A DNA stretch of 64,000 nucleotides, taken from an uncultured Lachnospiraceae bacterium (GTDB taxonomy: Bacteria; Bacillota; Clostridia; Lachnospirales; Lachnospiraceae). The stretch spans positions 62,001 to 126,000 of the forward strand of contig CADAOF010000002.1 of NCBI GenBank assembly GCA_902789555.1, written 5' to 3'. The position numbers were made by a program, and so were the translations under genes. Numbering within the stretch: position 1 is the first letter of the stretch; each line of letters opens with the position of its first letter. This document shows positions 18,717 to 27,319 of the stretch, one piece after another. Under the pieces are notes generated by a model that worked only from the letters and a program-made list of their open reading frames with translations, did no database searches and was not told the DNA's origin.

Positions 18717-20138
18717 ATGACCAGCGGAACCAATTTCTGGGACGCCTCGGTATGGTCCTTCGTCGGGACCCTCGCCATCCTCTTCGTCACCATGCTCTTC
18801 GCCAACATCCTGCGGCACCAGCTCCCCTTCATCCGGAAGCTGATGATCCCCTCCAGCGTGCTCGGCGGCTTCCTGATCCTGCTCATCTCCTTCCTCTACA
18901 AGGAGATCTCCGGGAACGCGATGTTCCAGAGCTCGGTCCTGGAAATGCTGACCTACCACGGCCTCGGCCTCGGCTTCGCGGCCATGAGCCTGCGCGAGCT
19001 GGATCAGGAGCAGAAGGAGGGCGGCGGCAAAATGAAGGGCGACGCCTTCGATACCTCCCTGAACGTGGTCGGTTCCTATCTGGTGCAGGGTGTGTTCGGC
19101 CTTACGGTCACCATGCTGCTCGCGAATGTCCTCGGCAGCTTTTTTGCCTCCGGGCTGATCCTTCCCATGGGCTACGGCCAGGGACCGGGCCAGGCCTACA
19201 ACTGGGGCCACACCTATGAGCTCAGCTATGGCTTTACCGACGGCACGAGCTTCGGTCTGACGGTCGCGGCCATGGGCTTCGTCGCCTCCTCGGTGGGCGG
19301 CATCATCTACCTGAACAGACTGCGCCGGAAAGGCATCGTCAAGGCCGAATCCGATGATTACGAAGAAGAAGTCAGCGCCCAGGCCGTCAACGGGAAAGGC
19401 GAGATCGGGCTGTCCGAGTCCATGGATAAGTTCACGGTGCAGCTGGCGCTCGTCTTCGGCTCCTACGGCCTCGCGTATCTCTTCATGCACGGCGTGGACC
19501 TGATCATTGAGACAGGCGCCCTGGGCAATCTCGGCTACAATACGCTCCGCCCGCTCATCTGGGGCTTCAACTTCCTCTTCTCGACCGTTTTCGCCCTGCT
19601 CGTGAAGAACATCTTCCGCGGCCTGCAGAAAAAGGGCGTCATCAAGAAGAAATATACGAACACCTTCATGCAGAACCGCATCGCGGGCTTCATGTTCGAC
19701 ATCATGGTGGTCGCGTCCATCGCCGCCATCAATCTGAAGGCCTTTGCCAATGCGAAGTTCATCGTGCCGTTACTGATCATCTGCGTGGGCGGCGCCGTGC
19801 TCACCTACATCTACTGCAACGCCTTCTGCAAAAAGGTCTACCCGCACTACCGCCACGAAGCCTTCCTTTCGCTCTACGGCATGCTGACGGGCACGGCCTC
19901 CACGGGCGTCATCCTGCTCCGCGAGATCGATCCGCAGTTCAGAACGCCTGCCGCCAACAACCTGGTCTATCAGCAGACCTGGTCCATTCTTTTCGGCGCA
20001 CCGATGCTGCTCCTGATGGGCTTCGCGCCGCAGAGCACGACAAATGCCCTCATCACCATGGGTGTGATGGTGGTCATGTTCTTCGTGCTGAACGGCCTCG
20101 CCCTGCTGCGCGCGAAGAAACGTGCCGGAAAGAAATAA
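18717..20138 (+). CDS. Sodium/glutamate symporter-like carrier (ESS/GltS family)
   Basis: A 473-residue membrane protein with about 10-12 helices in two halves. The N-terminal segment IPSSVLGGFLILL, the reentrant-like LPMGYGQGPGQAYNWG and the second-half LSLYGMLTGTASTGVILLRE resemble glutamate:Na+ symporters of the GltS family. The usual GHG of the first loop appears as GQG, so substrate preference may differ. A charged cytoplasmic loop lies near residues 200-230. A GAGGT site precedes the ATG, 25 bases after the acyltransferase stop. A terminator follows at 20155-20176. Confidence 0.8.
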   Translation: MTSGTNFWDASVWSFVGTLAILFVTMLFANILRHQLPFIRKLMIPSSVLGGFLILLISFLYKEISGNAMFQSSVLEMLTYHGLGLGFAAMSLRELDQEQKEGGGKMKGDAFDTSLNVVGSYLVQGVFGLTVTMLLANVLGSFFASGLILPMGYGQGPGQAYNWGHTYELSYGFTDGTSFGLTVAAMGFVASSVGGIIYLNRLRRKGIVKAESDDYEEEVSAQAVNGKGEIGLSESMDKFTVQLALVFGSYGLAYLFMHGVDLIIETGALGNLGYNTLRPLIWGFNFLFSTVFALLVKNIFRGLQKKGVIKKKYTNTFMQNRIAGFMFDIMVVASIAAINLKAFANAKFIVPLLIICVGGAVLTYIYCNAFCKKVYPHYRHEAFLSLYGMLTGTASTGVILLREIDPQFRTPAANNLVYQQTWSILFGAPMLLLMGFAPQSTTNALITMGVMVVMFFVLNGLALLRAKKRAGKK

Positions 20139-20154
20139 TCACGCGTCATCCGTC

Positions 20155-20176
20155 AGCCGCCTCCGGGCGGCTTTTT
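20155..20176 (+). terminator. Rho-independent terminator
   Basis: GCCGCC, a TCCG loop and GGCGGC followed by TTTTT end the GltS-like gene just before the next ribosome binding site. Confidence 0.85.
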
Positions 20177-20211
20177 CTTCAGAAAAACCGGAAAAGGAGG
20201 AAGCAGAAGAG

Positions 20212-21747
20212 ATGAAAGACCGCAGGAAGTTCCCGCTGGATAAAGACAGTCTTATCGCCTTGTTCACCGGCCGCGGTTCAAAGGGTCCCGATACGCCCGA
20301 AGAACGCAGAAAACTCTGGCGCCGCTCCATGAACTTCATCCTGGTCAGCCTGGCGCTCGGTTTCATCAACCTCAGATTCAATAACCTGCTTGACCTCCTG
20401 CTCCCGTCAGCCGGCTTCGCTTTCGGCCTGCTCGGCTGGTATCCGCTGCGCCGGGAAAACAGGGGCTTTCGCCTCGGCTGGATCCTGATCCTTGTCAGAA
20501 CGGGGCTCTTCTTCCTCGACACCTTCCGCAGTTTCACCTTATTGGGGCTGAACGACCTCCTGTCCGAGCCCCTCATCCGCGTCACGGGGATCGTCTTCAT
20601 CCTCCTGCACGCGCTGCAGCTCTATGCCCTGAAAACAGGCATCGGTCTTCTGCAGAAGAAGGCCGGCAGACAGGAAGATACCTGGATCATCACCGTGATG
20701 ATCCTCTGGGACGTCGTACTGGCTGTCCTTTCGGGATGGGCAGGCGGCCTCCTCGTGATCGCCCTGTTTGCCGTCCTCGCCGCGCTCCTTTATCAGCTTT
20801 ACCGGCTGATGCGCTCCCTTGACGCGATTGGCGACACCCTTTCTCCGGCACCGCCTGGACTCAGGCCGGCCGCCCTGATCTGCCTGTATCTCGGTGCGCT
20901 TTTTATCGGCTGCATCCTCTGTTTCCTCTGTTTCAGCCGCTATCCGATGAAATGGTCGAAGCATGAATCGCCGGTCACCTTCGCCTCCTCCCCCGGGATC
21001 GGTGCGCCGGGAGTCCCTTCGCAGACCGAAGTCATCGCCCGGCAGCTGAAAGACCTCGGCTTCCCCGAGGAGCTTCTGACGGATCTGTCCGAAGAGGATC
21101 TGCAAAAATGTGACGGTGCCCTGGATGTTTACACGAATGACGGCAGCTTCCGTGCGTCGGACACGTTCGAGCTGCGGGTAAGGAGCGTCGCCGTCGTTCT
21201 CTCCGAAGAACCGCGCGTCTGGCGCATTTTTTACTGTTTCTCCCTGCCGGATCAGAAAAATTACCGGGGGACCGATGCGCTGGAGATCCGTCCGGCCGCC
21301 CTCTACAGCTTTGTTCCTGAGATCACGCAGACCCCGGAAGGCCGCCTCCTGCGGGAAAAGAACGGCAAAACGCTCGCCGCGCCGATCACGCGGATCCGAA
21401 AGGAGTTCTGCGGAACGCAGTCTGACGAATCCCCTTCCGACGCCTGGAGCGGCGAAGCCTGGTTTGCGTCGTTTTCCCTGCCGCGCAGATATCAGAATGC
21501 CCGCGGCTACGTAACGCTCGAAGTGCGGAACATCTATCCTGACGTCGATTTCTCCCTGGGAAGCAGCACGGAATCGCTGATCCGAAGCCGCTGGTCGAAC
21601 GGCCTCCTGTACCTGCATCAGATCCGTGCGCTGCAGTATCCTGTCCTATCCGCCAAGAACTACGCCATGCAGAATACCGGCGCTTCGGTGCGCGGACCTT
21701 TCCTCCATGTCGGTCTCGAAAGCTGGTTCTTCCCCGGGAAAGATTGA
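20212..21747 (+). CDS. Hypothetical membrane protein, paralogue A
   Basis: A 511-residue protein, not assigned to a family. After ~45 charged residues come about five transmembrane segments (roughly residues 45-270), then a ~240-residue C-terminal domain probably on one side of the membrane. It is clearly homologous to the protein at 22398-23906: both share an LLGW..LR.EN..FR.GWIL block, SVAVVLSEEPRVWRIFY against SIAVVLSEKPRVWKVFY, and a GTDALE motif. The ATG at 20212 follows AAGGAGG. A terminator separates it from the ECF sigma factor, but duplication around that gene suggests a shared role. The function is unknown. Confidence 0.85.
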   Translation: MKDRRKFPLDKDSLIALFTGRGSKGPDTPEERRKLWRRSMNFILVSLALGFINLRFNNLLDLLLPSAGFAFGLLGWYPLRRENRGFRLGWILILVRTGLFFLDTFRSFTLLGLNDLLSEPLIRVTGIVFILLHALQLYALKTGIGLLQKKAGRQEDTWIITVMILWDVVLAVLSGWAGGLLVIALFAVLAALLYQLYRLMRSLDAIGDTLSPAPPGLRPAALICLYLGALFIGCILCFLCFSRYPMKWSKHESPVTFASSPGIGAPGVPSQTEVIARQLKDLGFPEELLTDLSEEDLQKCDGALDVYTNDGSFRASDTFELRVRSVAVVLSEEPRVWRIFYCFSLPDQKNYRGTDALEIRPAALYSFVPEITQTPEGRLLREKNGKTLAAPITRIRKEFCGTQSDESPSDAWSGEAWFASFSLPRRYQNARGYVTLEVRNIYPDVDFSLGSSTESLIRSRWSNGLLYLHQIRALQYPVLSAKNYAMQNTGASVRGPFLHVGLESWFFPGKD

Positions 21748-21772
21748 CCCTCCGCTGAATAAGCACTTCTCA

Positions 21773-21803
21773 AGCTTCCCCTCGCGGGAAGCTCTTTTGT
21801 TTT
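21773..21803 (+). terminator. Rho-independent terminator after paralogue A
   Basis: AGCTTCCC, a CTCGC loop and GGGAAGCT are perfect arms followed by CTTTTGTTTT. Confidence 0.8.
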
Positions 21804-21864
21804 CCCGTGGGTTTTTCGGGAGCGCAGCGTATCATAGAATAGAAAGAAGAAAGAGGAGGCCGGC

Positions 21865-22401
21865 ATGGCCGCGCGGGACATCATTGAAAAACTGAAGAAC
21901 CGGGATGAAAGCGGCATGGAAGAACTCCTGCAGCACTACGGTCCGCTGATGCGCTACGTCATCCGGCCGTTTCTTTCGGATGAACGCGACCGCGAGGAAG
22001 TCCTGCAGAACGCCGCCCTGAAGGTCTGGCAGTCCATCGGCCGCTTTGATGCGGAAAAGGGAAGCTGGACAAGCTGGCTCACCGCCGTCGCCCGCAACGC
22101 CGCTCTGGACATGGCGCGGGCGGAAAAGCGCCGCGAGACCGACGAACTCCCCGAAGACGCGCACGATCCGGCGCCCACCCCCGAAGAGACCGCGCTTCGG
22201 AAAGAGCGGCAGGAAGCCCTTCTGCGCGCGCTGGAGACCTTGAGCAGCGGCGACCGCGTCCTGTTTTACCGCAAATACTACTACCGCCAGCCGACGGCGC
22301 AGATCGCCGCGGAGTTGGGCGCGACGGAGCGCTCCGTGGAGGGCCGCCTCTACCGCATCAGGCAGAAGCTGAAAGAACTGTTGAAAGGAGAGATGTCATG
22401 A
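21865..22401 (+). CDS. ECF-type RNA polymerase sigma factor
   Basis: A 178-residue sigma-70 family factor with only regions 2 and 4. Region 2 spans about residues 20-90 (DREEVLQNAALKVWQSIGRF, then WLTAVARNAALDMARAEKRR). Region 4 spans ~120-172, with the helix-turn-helix PTAQIAAELGATERSVEGRL. The family directs RNA polymerase to a small regulon and is usually held by a membrane anti-sigma. The next gene overlaps it by four bases (ATGA) and encodes a membrane protein, so that protein is the natural anti-sigma candidate even though it does not look like a known one. Confidence 0.93.
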   Translation: MAARDIIEKLKNRDESGMEELLQHYGPLMRYVIRPFLSDERDREEVLQNAALKVWQSIGRFDAEKGSWTSWLTAVARNAALDMARAEKRRETDELPEDAHDPAPTPEETALRKERQEALLRALETLSSGDRVLFYRKYYYRQPTAQIAAELGATERSVEGRLYRIRQKLKELLKGEMS

Positions 22402-23906
22402 GTGAAAAACTGCCGCCCGTGCCGGGCGAAGACAGTTTCGATGAATTCCTGTCCGCACATCTCCCCGAAGAAACCTCTTCCGAGATCAGCAGACTTGTCA
22501 CGCCCTGGACCGAGGCCTTTCTCCTGATCCTGCTCAGCATCGGGATCGGCCTGATCAACTTTCCGGACCAGCCTCTGCTCGGGATCATTCAGGGCGCCGC
22601 CTCCAGCGCCTTTGGCCTTCTGGGCTGGAACCGCCTGCGCGGAGAAAATAAAAGTTTCCGGCATGGCTGGATCCTGATGCTGATCCGCTCCGTCTGGTAC
22701 CTTGCAGACGCGCTGCTTAAGTCAACGCTTTGGTCGGATGCCTTAAACCGTCTCCTCTCCGCCGATATCCTCTTCATCCTGGGCCTTGTTTCCGCTCTGC
22801 TGTTCCTGTCACAGCTCGTCTGCCTGCGGGACGGGATCGCCGCAGTGCAGAAGAAAGCCGGCGCAAAAGAGGACACCTCTGCCGTCAGCTTCCTGATCGG
22901 CGCCTATGCGGTCCTTCTCGTCCTGGCGCTGCTTAACGCAGGCGGATTTTTCGTCATCATCATGTTCATCGTGATCGTTGCTGCCCTTTACAGCGTTTTT
23001 CGTCTTTCTCACGTGCTGGACGAAGCCGGCTACGCCGTCACGCCCTCACCGGTCAAGATCACCGCGGAAGCGCTGCTCGGCACGTTCTTCGGCATACTGG
23101 TCATCGGCAGCCTTATCGGCGTCCTCTTCTTCAGCCGCTTGCCCATGAAGTGGCAGGCGCCTGAGCCGTATGCGCATGCGGAAACTGCCGCCGTGCGCGA
23201 AGACCTTCTCGCCCTCGGTTTCCCCGAAACAGTCCTGGATGACCTTGCGGAGGAAGATATCCTCGCCTGCAAAGGGGCCGTCGGACTCATGCATCAGGAA
23301 TCGTTCTATCACGACGGCACGCTGGACGGTCTGAAACTGGAAAGCATCGCCGTAGTTCTTTCCGAAAAGCCCCGTGTGTGGAAAGTATTTTACCATTTCA
23401 CGCTGCCCGACGAAAAAGGCTATTATGGCACGGACGCGCTGGAACTGCGGCCGATGCAGCTCTTCGGCTGGACAGACTTTACGGAGGAACCGCACGGCCG
23501 GATCCTGATCGGACAAAAAGGGGAGACCAAGGCCGCCGCGATTCCTTCCGTCACCCGCGGCTATTACCGCCAGCAGGGCGTCACTTTCGGCAGTTTTAGT
23601 ACCGGCTTCAGCGGAGACGCTTACTTTGCCTCCTTCTCTCTTCCAAACAAATACGAAAATGCCCGCGGCTACGTCACGCTGAGCGTCAGCGATCCTTATC
23701 CGGCGATCGACTTTGCCTGGGGTGAGAACGCCAAAGAGCTGATCTGGAGCAGATACTTCTCCGGCCTGTATTATATCCATCAAGTAAACGGGTTCCACTA
23801 TCCGGTGCAGTCGGCAGAGGCCTTCAGGAAGAGCAGTTCCTATATGTCCCGGGGCTGGGAATTCGCTGTCATCCTGCTGGAGATGAGCTGGTTCTTCCCG
23901 GAATGA
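22398..23906 (+). CDS. Hypothetical membrane protein, paralogue B, coupled to the sigma factor
   Basis: A 502-residue protein starting inside the sigma factor stop (ATGA overlap, GAAAGGAG upstream), so the two are translationally coupled. It has a ~35-residue acidic N-terminus, about five transmembrane segments up to residue ~245, and a ~255-residue C-terminal domain. It matches paralogue A at 20212-21747 through most of its length (LGFPETVLDDLAEEDI here, LGFPEELLTDLSEEDL there; also GTDALELRP and GYVTLSV). The cytoplasmic N-terminus could bind the sigma factor, but no zinc anti-sigma motif is seen. Calling it an anti-sigma is inference from position. Confidence 0.85.
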   Translation: MSEKLPPVPGEDSFDEFLSAHLPEETSSEISRLVTPWTEAFLLILLSIGIGLINFPDQPLLGIIQGAASSAFGLLGWNRLRGENKSFRHGWILMLIRSVWYLADALLKSTLWSDALNRLLSADILFILGLVSALLFLSQLVCLRDGIAAVQKKAGAKEDTSAVSFLIGAYAVLLVLALLNAGGFFVIIMFIVIVAALYSVFRLSHVLDEAGYAVTPSPVKITAEALLGTFFGILVIGSLIGVLFFSRLPMKWQAPEPYAHAETAAVREDLLALGFPETVLDDLAEEDILACKGAVGLMHQESFYHDGTLDGLKLESIAVVLSEKPRVWKVFYHFTLPDEKGYYGTDALELRPMQLFGWTDFTEEPHGRILIGQKGETKAAAIPSVTRGYYRQQGVTFGSFSTGFSGDAYFASFSLPNKYENARGYVTLSVSDPYPAIDFAWGENAKELIWSRYFSGLYYIHQVNGFHYPVQSAEAFRKSSSYMSRGWEFAVILLEMSWFFPE

Positions 23907-23907
23907 C

Positions 23908-23936
23908 TTGACCGCCCGGCACAATGACGCTAAAAT
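23908..23936 (+). promoter_or_regulatory. Predicted promoter of the ABM-domain gene
   Basis: TTGACC (23908-23913), a 17-base spacer and TAAAAT (23931-23936), about 37 bases before the start codon. Confidence 0.7.
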
Positions 23937-23972
23937 CTAAGAGAAACACCTTCTGACGCAAAGGAGAAAACC

Positions 23973-24260
23973 ATGATCGTACTGAACGTCACCTACAAAT
24001 GCAAGCCCGGAATGAATAAAGCGTTCCTGGCCAAACTGAACGAGGAAGGCCTCGGCGCTGCCTGCCGCGCCGAAGACGGCAACATCAAATACCACTACTA
24101 TCTGCCGACCGACGGCAGCGACGAACTGCTTCTCGTCGAAAAATGGCGCGACAAAGACGCGCTCAAGGCCCACGCGGCACAGCCGCATTTCGCGAGGATC
24201 GGCGAGGTCAAGGCTGAATTCGTGGATGACACCGTCATCGAGAAGTTCGTCGCCGAATAA
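23973..24260 (+). CDS. Antibiotic biosynthesis monooxygenase (ABM) domain protein
   Basis: A 95-residue single-domain protein of the dimeric ferredoxin-like ABM/YgiN fold. The first strand (MIVLNVTYKCKPGM), the central LLLVEKWRDKDALKAH and the end HFARIGEVKAEFVDD are typical. Relatives include quinol monooxygenases and haem-binding proteins; the substrate cannot be predicted. AAAGGAG precedes the ATG. It is a single-gene unit with its own promoter and a terminator at 24301-24330. Confidence 0.88.
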   Translation: MIVLNVTYKCKPGMNKAFLAKLNEEGLGAACRAEDGNIKYHYYLPTDGSDELLLVEKWRDKDALKAHAAQPHFARIGEVKAEFVDDTVIEKFVAE

Positions 24261-24300
24261 AAGGCCGGCTGTGCGTCCGCACGGCCTGTCCGCAAACTGC

Positions 24301-24330
24301 AAAAAAGGAAGGGCGATCGCCCTTCCTTTT
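24301..24330. terminator. Bidirectional rho-independent terminator
   Basis: AAAAAAGGAAGGGCGAT and ATCGCCCTTCCTTTT are mirror images with runs on both sides, between convergent genes. Confidence 0.92.
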
Positions 24331-24361
24331 CGCTTATGATCCCTGCCTTTTCAGGCCGGGA

Positions 24362-24736
24362 TCATTCCTTCATTTCCGCAATGGCTTCGATCTCGACGAG
24401 AGCGCCGTGGTGGAGGTCTCTGGTCGGAACGACCGCGCGGGCCGGCTTGTGCGCGCCGAAAAAGTTCGCGTAGACTTCATTGACCGCATCCCAGTTGCCC
24501 ATGTCCGAAATGTAAACATGGCACATGACAACGTTCTCGGGGTCGAGGCCGGCTGCCGCGAGAACGCGCCCGACGTTCGCAAGCGCCTGCTTCGTCTGTT
24601 CCCGGATCCCGCCTTCTGCGATCTTCCCGGTCTTCGGATCGATCGGGAGCTGCCCCGAAACATACAGCATCCCGCCGGCGATGACACCCGGCGAATAATG
24701 GCCGCCCCTGGATGTTAAGCCTTCAATGAATTTCAT
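24362..24736 (-). CDS. RidA family enamine/imine deaminase
   Basis: A 124-residue RidA (YjgF/YER057c) protein, which hydrolyses reactive enamine/imine intermediates released by PLP enzymes. The family pattern is intact: GGHYSPGVIAGGMLYVSGQ near the N-terminus, VGRVLAAAGLDPENVV in the middle, and ARAVVPTRDLHHGALVEIEA with the substrate-binding Arg at the C-terminus. The start at 24736 follows AAAAAGGGG. The upstream intergenic repeat (24753-24789) separates it from the next gene. Confidence 0.93.
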   Translation of the reverse strand: MKFIEGLTSRGGHYSPGVIAGGMLYVSGQLPIDPKTGKIAEGGIREQTKQALANVGRVLAAAGLDPENVVMCHVYISDMGNWDAVNEVYANFFGAHKPARAVVPTRDLHHGALVEIEAIAEMKE

Positions 24737-24752
24737 CTTTTTTCCCCTTTTT

Positions 24753-24789
24753 AAGATCCTTCGACTCACTTTGTTCGCTCAGGATGACA
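24753..24789. repeat. Intergenic repeat copy (GATCCTTCG...CAGGATGACA)
   Basis: AAGATCCTTCG and TCAGGATGACA bracket GACTCACTTTGTTCGC. It is the same repeat as in the palindromic element at 7261-7375, here as one copy between two minus-strand genes. Confidence 0.8.
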
Positions 24790-24806
24790 CGGTTTCGTGT
24801 TGTTTC

Positions 24807-25421
24807 TTACGACAGGCCTGGTTTTTTGACCCAGGCTTCACCTTCTTTTGCAAAGCCCATTTTCAGCATGTATTTCTCGTGTCCCTGCGTAGGAACCGAG
24901 AGTGTCACCCTCCGGATACCCTCTGCCGCAAGACTCTCATAGAGCCAGCTGCCGACGGAGAGGTCGCGGTACTCGGGCGTCGTATAGTCGAGTTTCAGAT
25001 CCAGCGTGCCGTCCGCAAGCTCACCCATCACGAGGCCGGCTGCCTTGTCGCCGCAGTAGGCAAAGCGGATGTAGCCGCAGCCCGCAGCCCCGTCAAAGGC
25101 CGGAAAGTATCTGCGGATGTCCTCACCGTGCGCCGTGAGGAAATACTGCAGAAACTGGTCCCCGGCTTCCGCCCGGTCCGCATGGTACGCCGCGCTCTTC
25201 TGCTTCGACATCCTGATCAGGAAAAAGATGTTGATGAGCAGCAGCGCCGCGTTCATGATCACGGTCGGGTAGGCATGGATGAGCAGGCCGTAGACGACCG
25301 ACACCACGCAGCCGATGCTGTTGATGATGCGGAGCCGCACCACCGACGCCATGAGGAACGATGCCAGCACGAAAGCCGAGCCGACGTAGCCGATGATCTC
25401 AAAAATGACCTGTTCTTTCAT
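24807..25421 (-). CDS. YgjV-like membrane protein with GNAT-like C-terminal domain
   Basis: A 204-residue protein. Residues 1-70 hold three hydrophobic helices (IIGYVGSAFVLASFLMAS, LRIINSIGCVVSVVYGLL, MNAALLLINIFFLIRM), resembling the YgjV family. Residues ~85-200 look like an N-acetyltransferase fold: a strand pair GYIRFAYCGDKAAGLVMG, a core LDLKLDYTTPEYRDLSVGS, and a final KYMLKMGFAKEGEAWVKK like the GNAT 'Y.k.GF' end. The acetyl-CoA loop is not obvious, so activity is uncertain. The ATG at 25421 has a weak AGAAG site. Confidence 0.75.
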   Translation of the reverse strand: MKEQVIFEIIGYVGSAFVLASFLMASVVRLRIINSIGCVVSVVYGLLIHAYPTVIMNAALLLINIFFLIRMSKQKSAAYHADRAEAGDQFLQYFLTAHGEDIRRYFPAFDGAAGCGYIRFAYCGDKAAGLVMGELADGTLDLKLDYTTPEYRDLSVGSWLYESLAAEGIRRVTLSVPTQGHEKYMLKMGFAKEGEAWVKKPGLS

Positions 25422-25451
25422 GATTCTTCTTTCCGGCAGATCTGCCATAAG

Positions 25452-25531
25452 AAAAGAGGCTGCGCCCCCTCTTCTCCCCTTGTCATCCTGAGCGGGACGA
25501 CAGGCGCGGAGCATGGGCCGCAGCCTCTTTT
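25452..25531 (-). terminator. aspS terminator hairpin with a repeat fragment in its loop
   Basis: AAAAGAGGCTGCG (25452-25464) and CGCAGCCTCTTTT (25519-25531) are perfect 13-base arms with a T-run on the minus strand. The 54-base loop contains TGTCATCCTGAG, a fragment of the dispersed repeat, which makes the loop unusually long. Confidence 0.75.
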
Positions 25532-25537
25532 CAGCTT

Positions 25538-27304
25538 TTATTTGTCTTCCAGATCCACTTTGATGTGCAGTTCGTCGAGCTGCTTCTGCGTGACCTCGGA
25601 AGGGGCGCCCATCATCACGTCCTGCGCGTTCTTGTTCATCGGGAACGGGATGATCTCGCGGATGGTCTCCTCGGCGGCCAGCAGCATGACGATGCGGTCG
25701 ACGCCGGGGGCGATGCCCGCATGAGGCGGCGCGCCGTAGCAGAAGGCATTGTACATGGCCGGGAATTTGGCCTTGACGTCATCTTCGCCGAGGCGGACCA
25801 TCTCGAAGGCCTTGATCATGATCTCGGGGTCATGGTTTCTGACGGCGCCCGAGGAGAGCTCAATGCCGTTGCAGACCAGGTCGTACTGGTCGGCCGTGAT
25901 GGTGAGAGGGTCGATCTCACCGCGTTCGGCCTTCAGCAAAACGTCCAGCCCGCCGGCCGGCATGGAGAAGGGGTTGTGGCAGAATTCCAGCTCGCCGCTC
26001 TCCTCGCCGATCTCATACATCGGGAAGTCCACGATCCAGCAGAATTCGTAGCGTTCCTTATCCATATGGCCTTCGCAGGCCGCGCCGAAGGTCTTGATCA
26101 TGACACCCATGGACTTTACCGCCTGCGCGCCAGCCGCCAGAACGACCAGCATGCCGGGCTCAAGCGCAAGGCGTTCGGTGAGGGCTTCCTTCACGGGGTT
26201 CGCGAACTTCGCGACGCCGCCGGCCAGGCCTTCCTCTTCCACCTTGAACCAGTAGCCCTTGGAACCGCTCTGCACTTCGCAGCCCTCGAGGAGCTTGTCG
26301 ATCTGCTTGCGGGTGAGGCTGCAGTGACTGATCGGGACGGCCTTTACGGTCTTTCCCTTAAACGGTTCAAACTCGGTATCCGCGAACAGATCGCTGATAT
26401 CCTTTCCGGTCAGGTCGATGCGGAGGTCCGGTTTGTCGGAGCCGTAGACCGCCAGCGCGTCATTGTAGCTGATGCGTCTGAACGGCGGTTTGGTCGCCAC
26501 GTTGTAGGTGCCGTATTTCGCGAAGATCGGCGGCAGCACGTCCTCGATCACGGCGAAAACGTCCTCCTGCGTCGCGAAGGCCATTTCCATGTCGAGCTGA
26601 TAGAACTCGCCCGGCGAACGGTCGCCGCGCGCGTCTTCGTCGCGGAAGCAGGGCGCGATCTGGAAATAGCGGTCGAAGCCGGCGGTCATCAGCAGCTGCT
26701 TGAACTGCTGCGGCGCCTGCGGCAGGGCATAGAACTTGCCCGGATGCTTTCTCGCGGGAACCAGGTAGTCGCGCGCGCCTTCAGGCGAAGAGGCTGTCAG
26801 GATGGGGGTCGTGATCTCCAGGAAACCGTGCTCCATCATGGCCTTGCGCATGGCGGCGATGACCTGGGTCCTCAGGATGATGTTCTTCTTGACCGCGGGA
26901 TTCCGAAGGTCAAGGAAGCGGTATTTCAGGCGCTGGGTCTCATCGGCTTCGCGGCTTCGGTTGATCTCGAAGGGCAGGGCGTTGTAGCGGCACTTGCCGA
27001 GGATCTTCACTTCGTCCGGCACCACTTCGATGTCGCCGGTCGGAAGCTTCGGGTTCTTGCTGGAGCGCTCGCGCACCTTACCCGTCACCTGGATCGTCGT
27101 TTCCTTGTTCATACCCTTGAAGATCTCGAGGATCTCCGGGGACTCCGCGACCAGCTGGGTCGTGCCGTAGAAGTCACGCAGGATCACGAAGGCAAGGCTG
27201 CCGCCGACCATGCGGACGTTTTCCATGAAGCCGGACAGCGTAACAGTCTGTCCGACGTGTTCCATCCGCAATTCCCCGCAGGTATGAGTCCTCATCTGCA
27301 TCAT
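25538..27304 (-). CDS. aspS: Aspartyl-tRNA synthetase
   Basis: A 588-residue class IIb synthetase charging tRNA-Asp. The N-terminal OB-fold anticodon domain (VTLSGFMENVRMVGGSLAFV) is followed by the class II core with motif 2 (FRDEDARGDRSPGEFYQLD) and motif 3 (GIAPGVDRIVMLL), and the bacterial GAD insert lies between. The length matches bacterial-type AspRS. Whether it discriminates between tRNA-Asp and tRNA-Asn cannot be told here. The start codon is one of two adjacent ATGs after GGGGGAAAC. It is third in the murA-metK-aspS run, 15 bases after metK. Confidence 0.97.
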   Translation of the reverse strand: MMQMRTHTCGELRMEHVGQTVTLSGFMENVRMVGGSLAFVILRDFYGTTQLVAESPEILEIFKGMNKETTIQVTGKVRERSSKNPKLPTGDIEVVPDEVKILGKCRYNALPFEINRSREADETQRLKYRFLDLRNPAVKKNIILRTQVIAAMRKAMMEHGFLEITTPILTASSPEGARDYLVPARKHPGKFYALPQAPQQFKQLLMTAGFDRYFQIAPCFRDEDARGDRSPGEFYQLDMEMAFATQEDVFAVIEDVLPPIFAKYGTYNVATKPPFRRISYNDALAVYGSDKPDLRIDLTGKDISDLFADTEFEPFKGKTVKAVPISHCSLTRKQIDKLLEGCEVQSGSKGYWFKVEEEGLAGGVAKFANPVKEALTERLALEPGMLVVLAAGAQAVKSMGVMIKTFGAACEGHMDKERYEFCWIVDFPMYEIGEESGELEFCHNPFSMPAGGLDVLLKAERGEIDPLTITADQYDLVCNGIELSSGAVRNHDPEIMIKAFEMVRLGEDDVKAKFPAMYNAFCYGAPPHAGIAPGVDRIVMLLAAEETIREIIPFPMNKNAQDVMMGAPSEVTQKQLDELHIKVDLEDK

Positions 27305-27319
27305 GGCTGTTTCCCCCTG

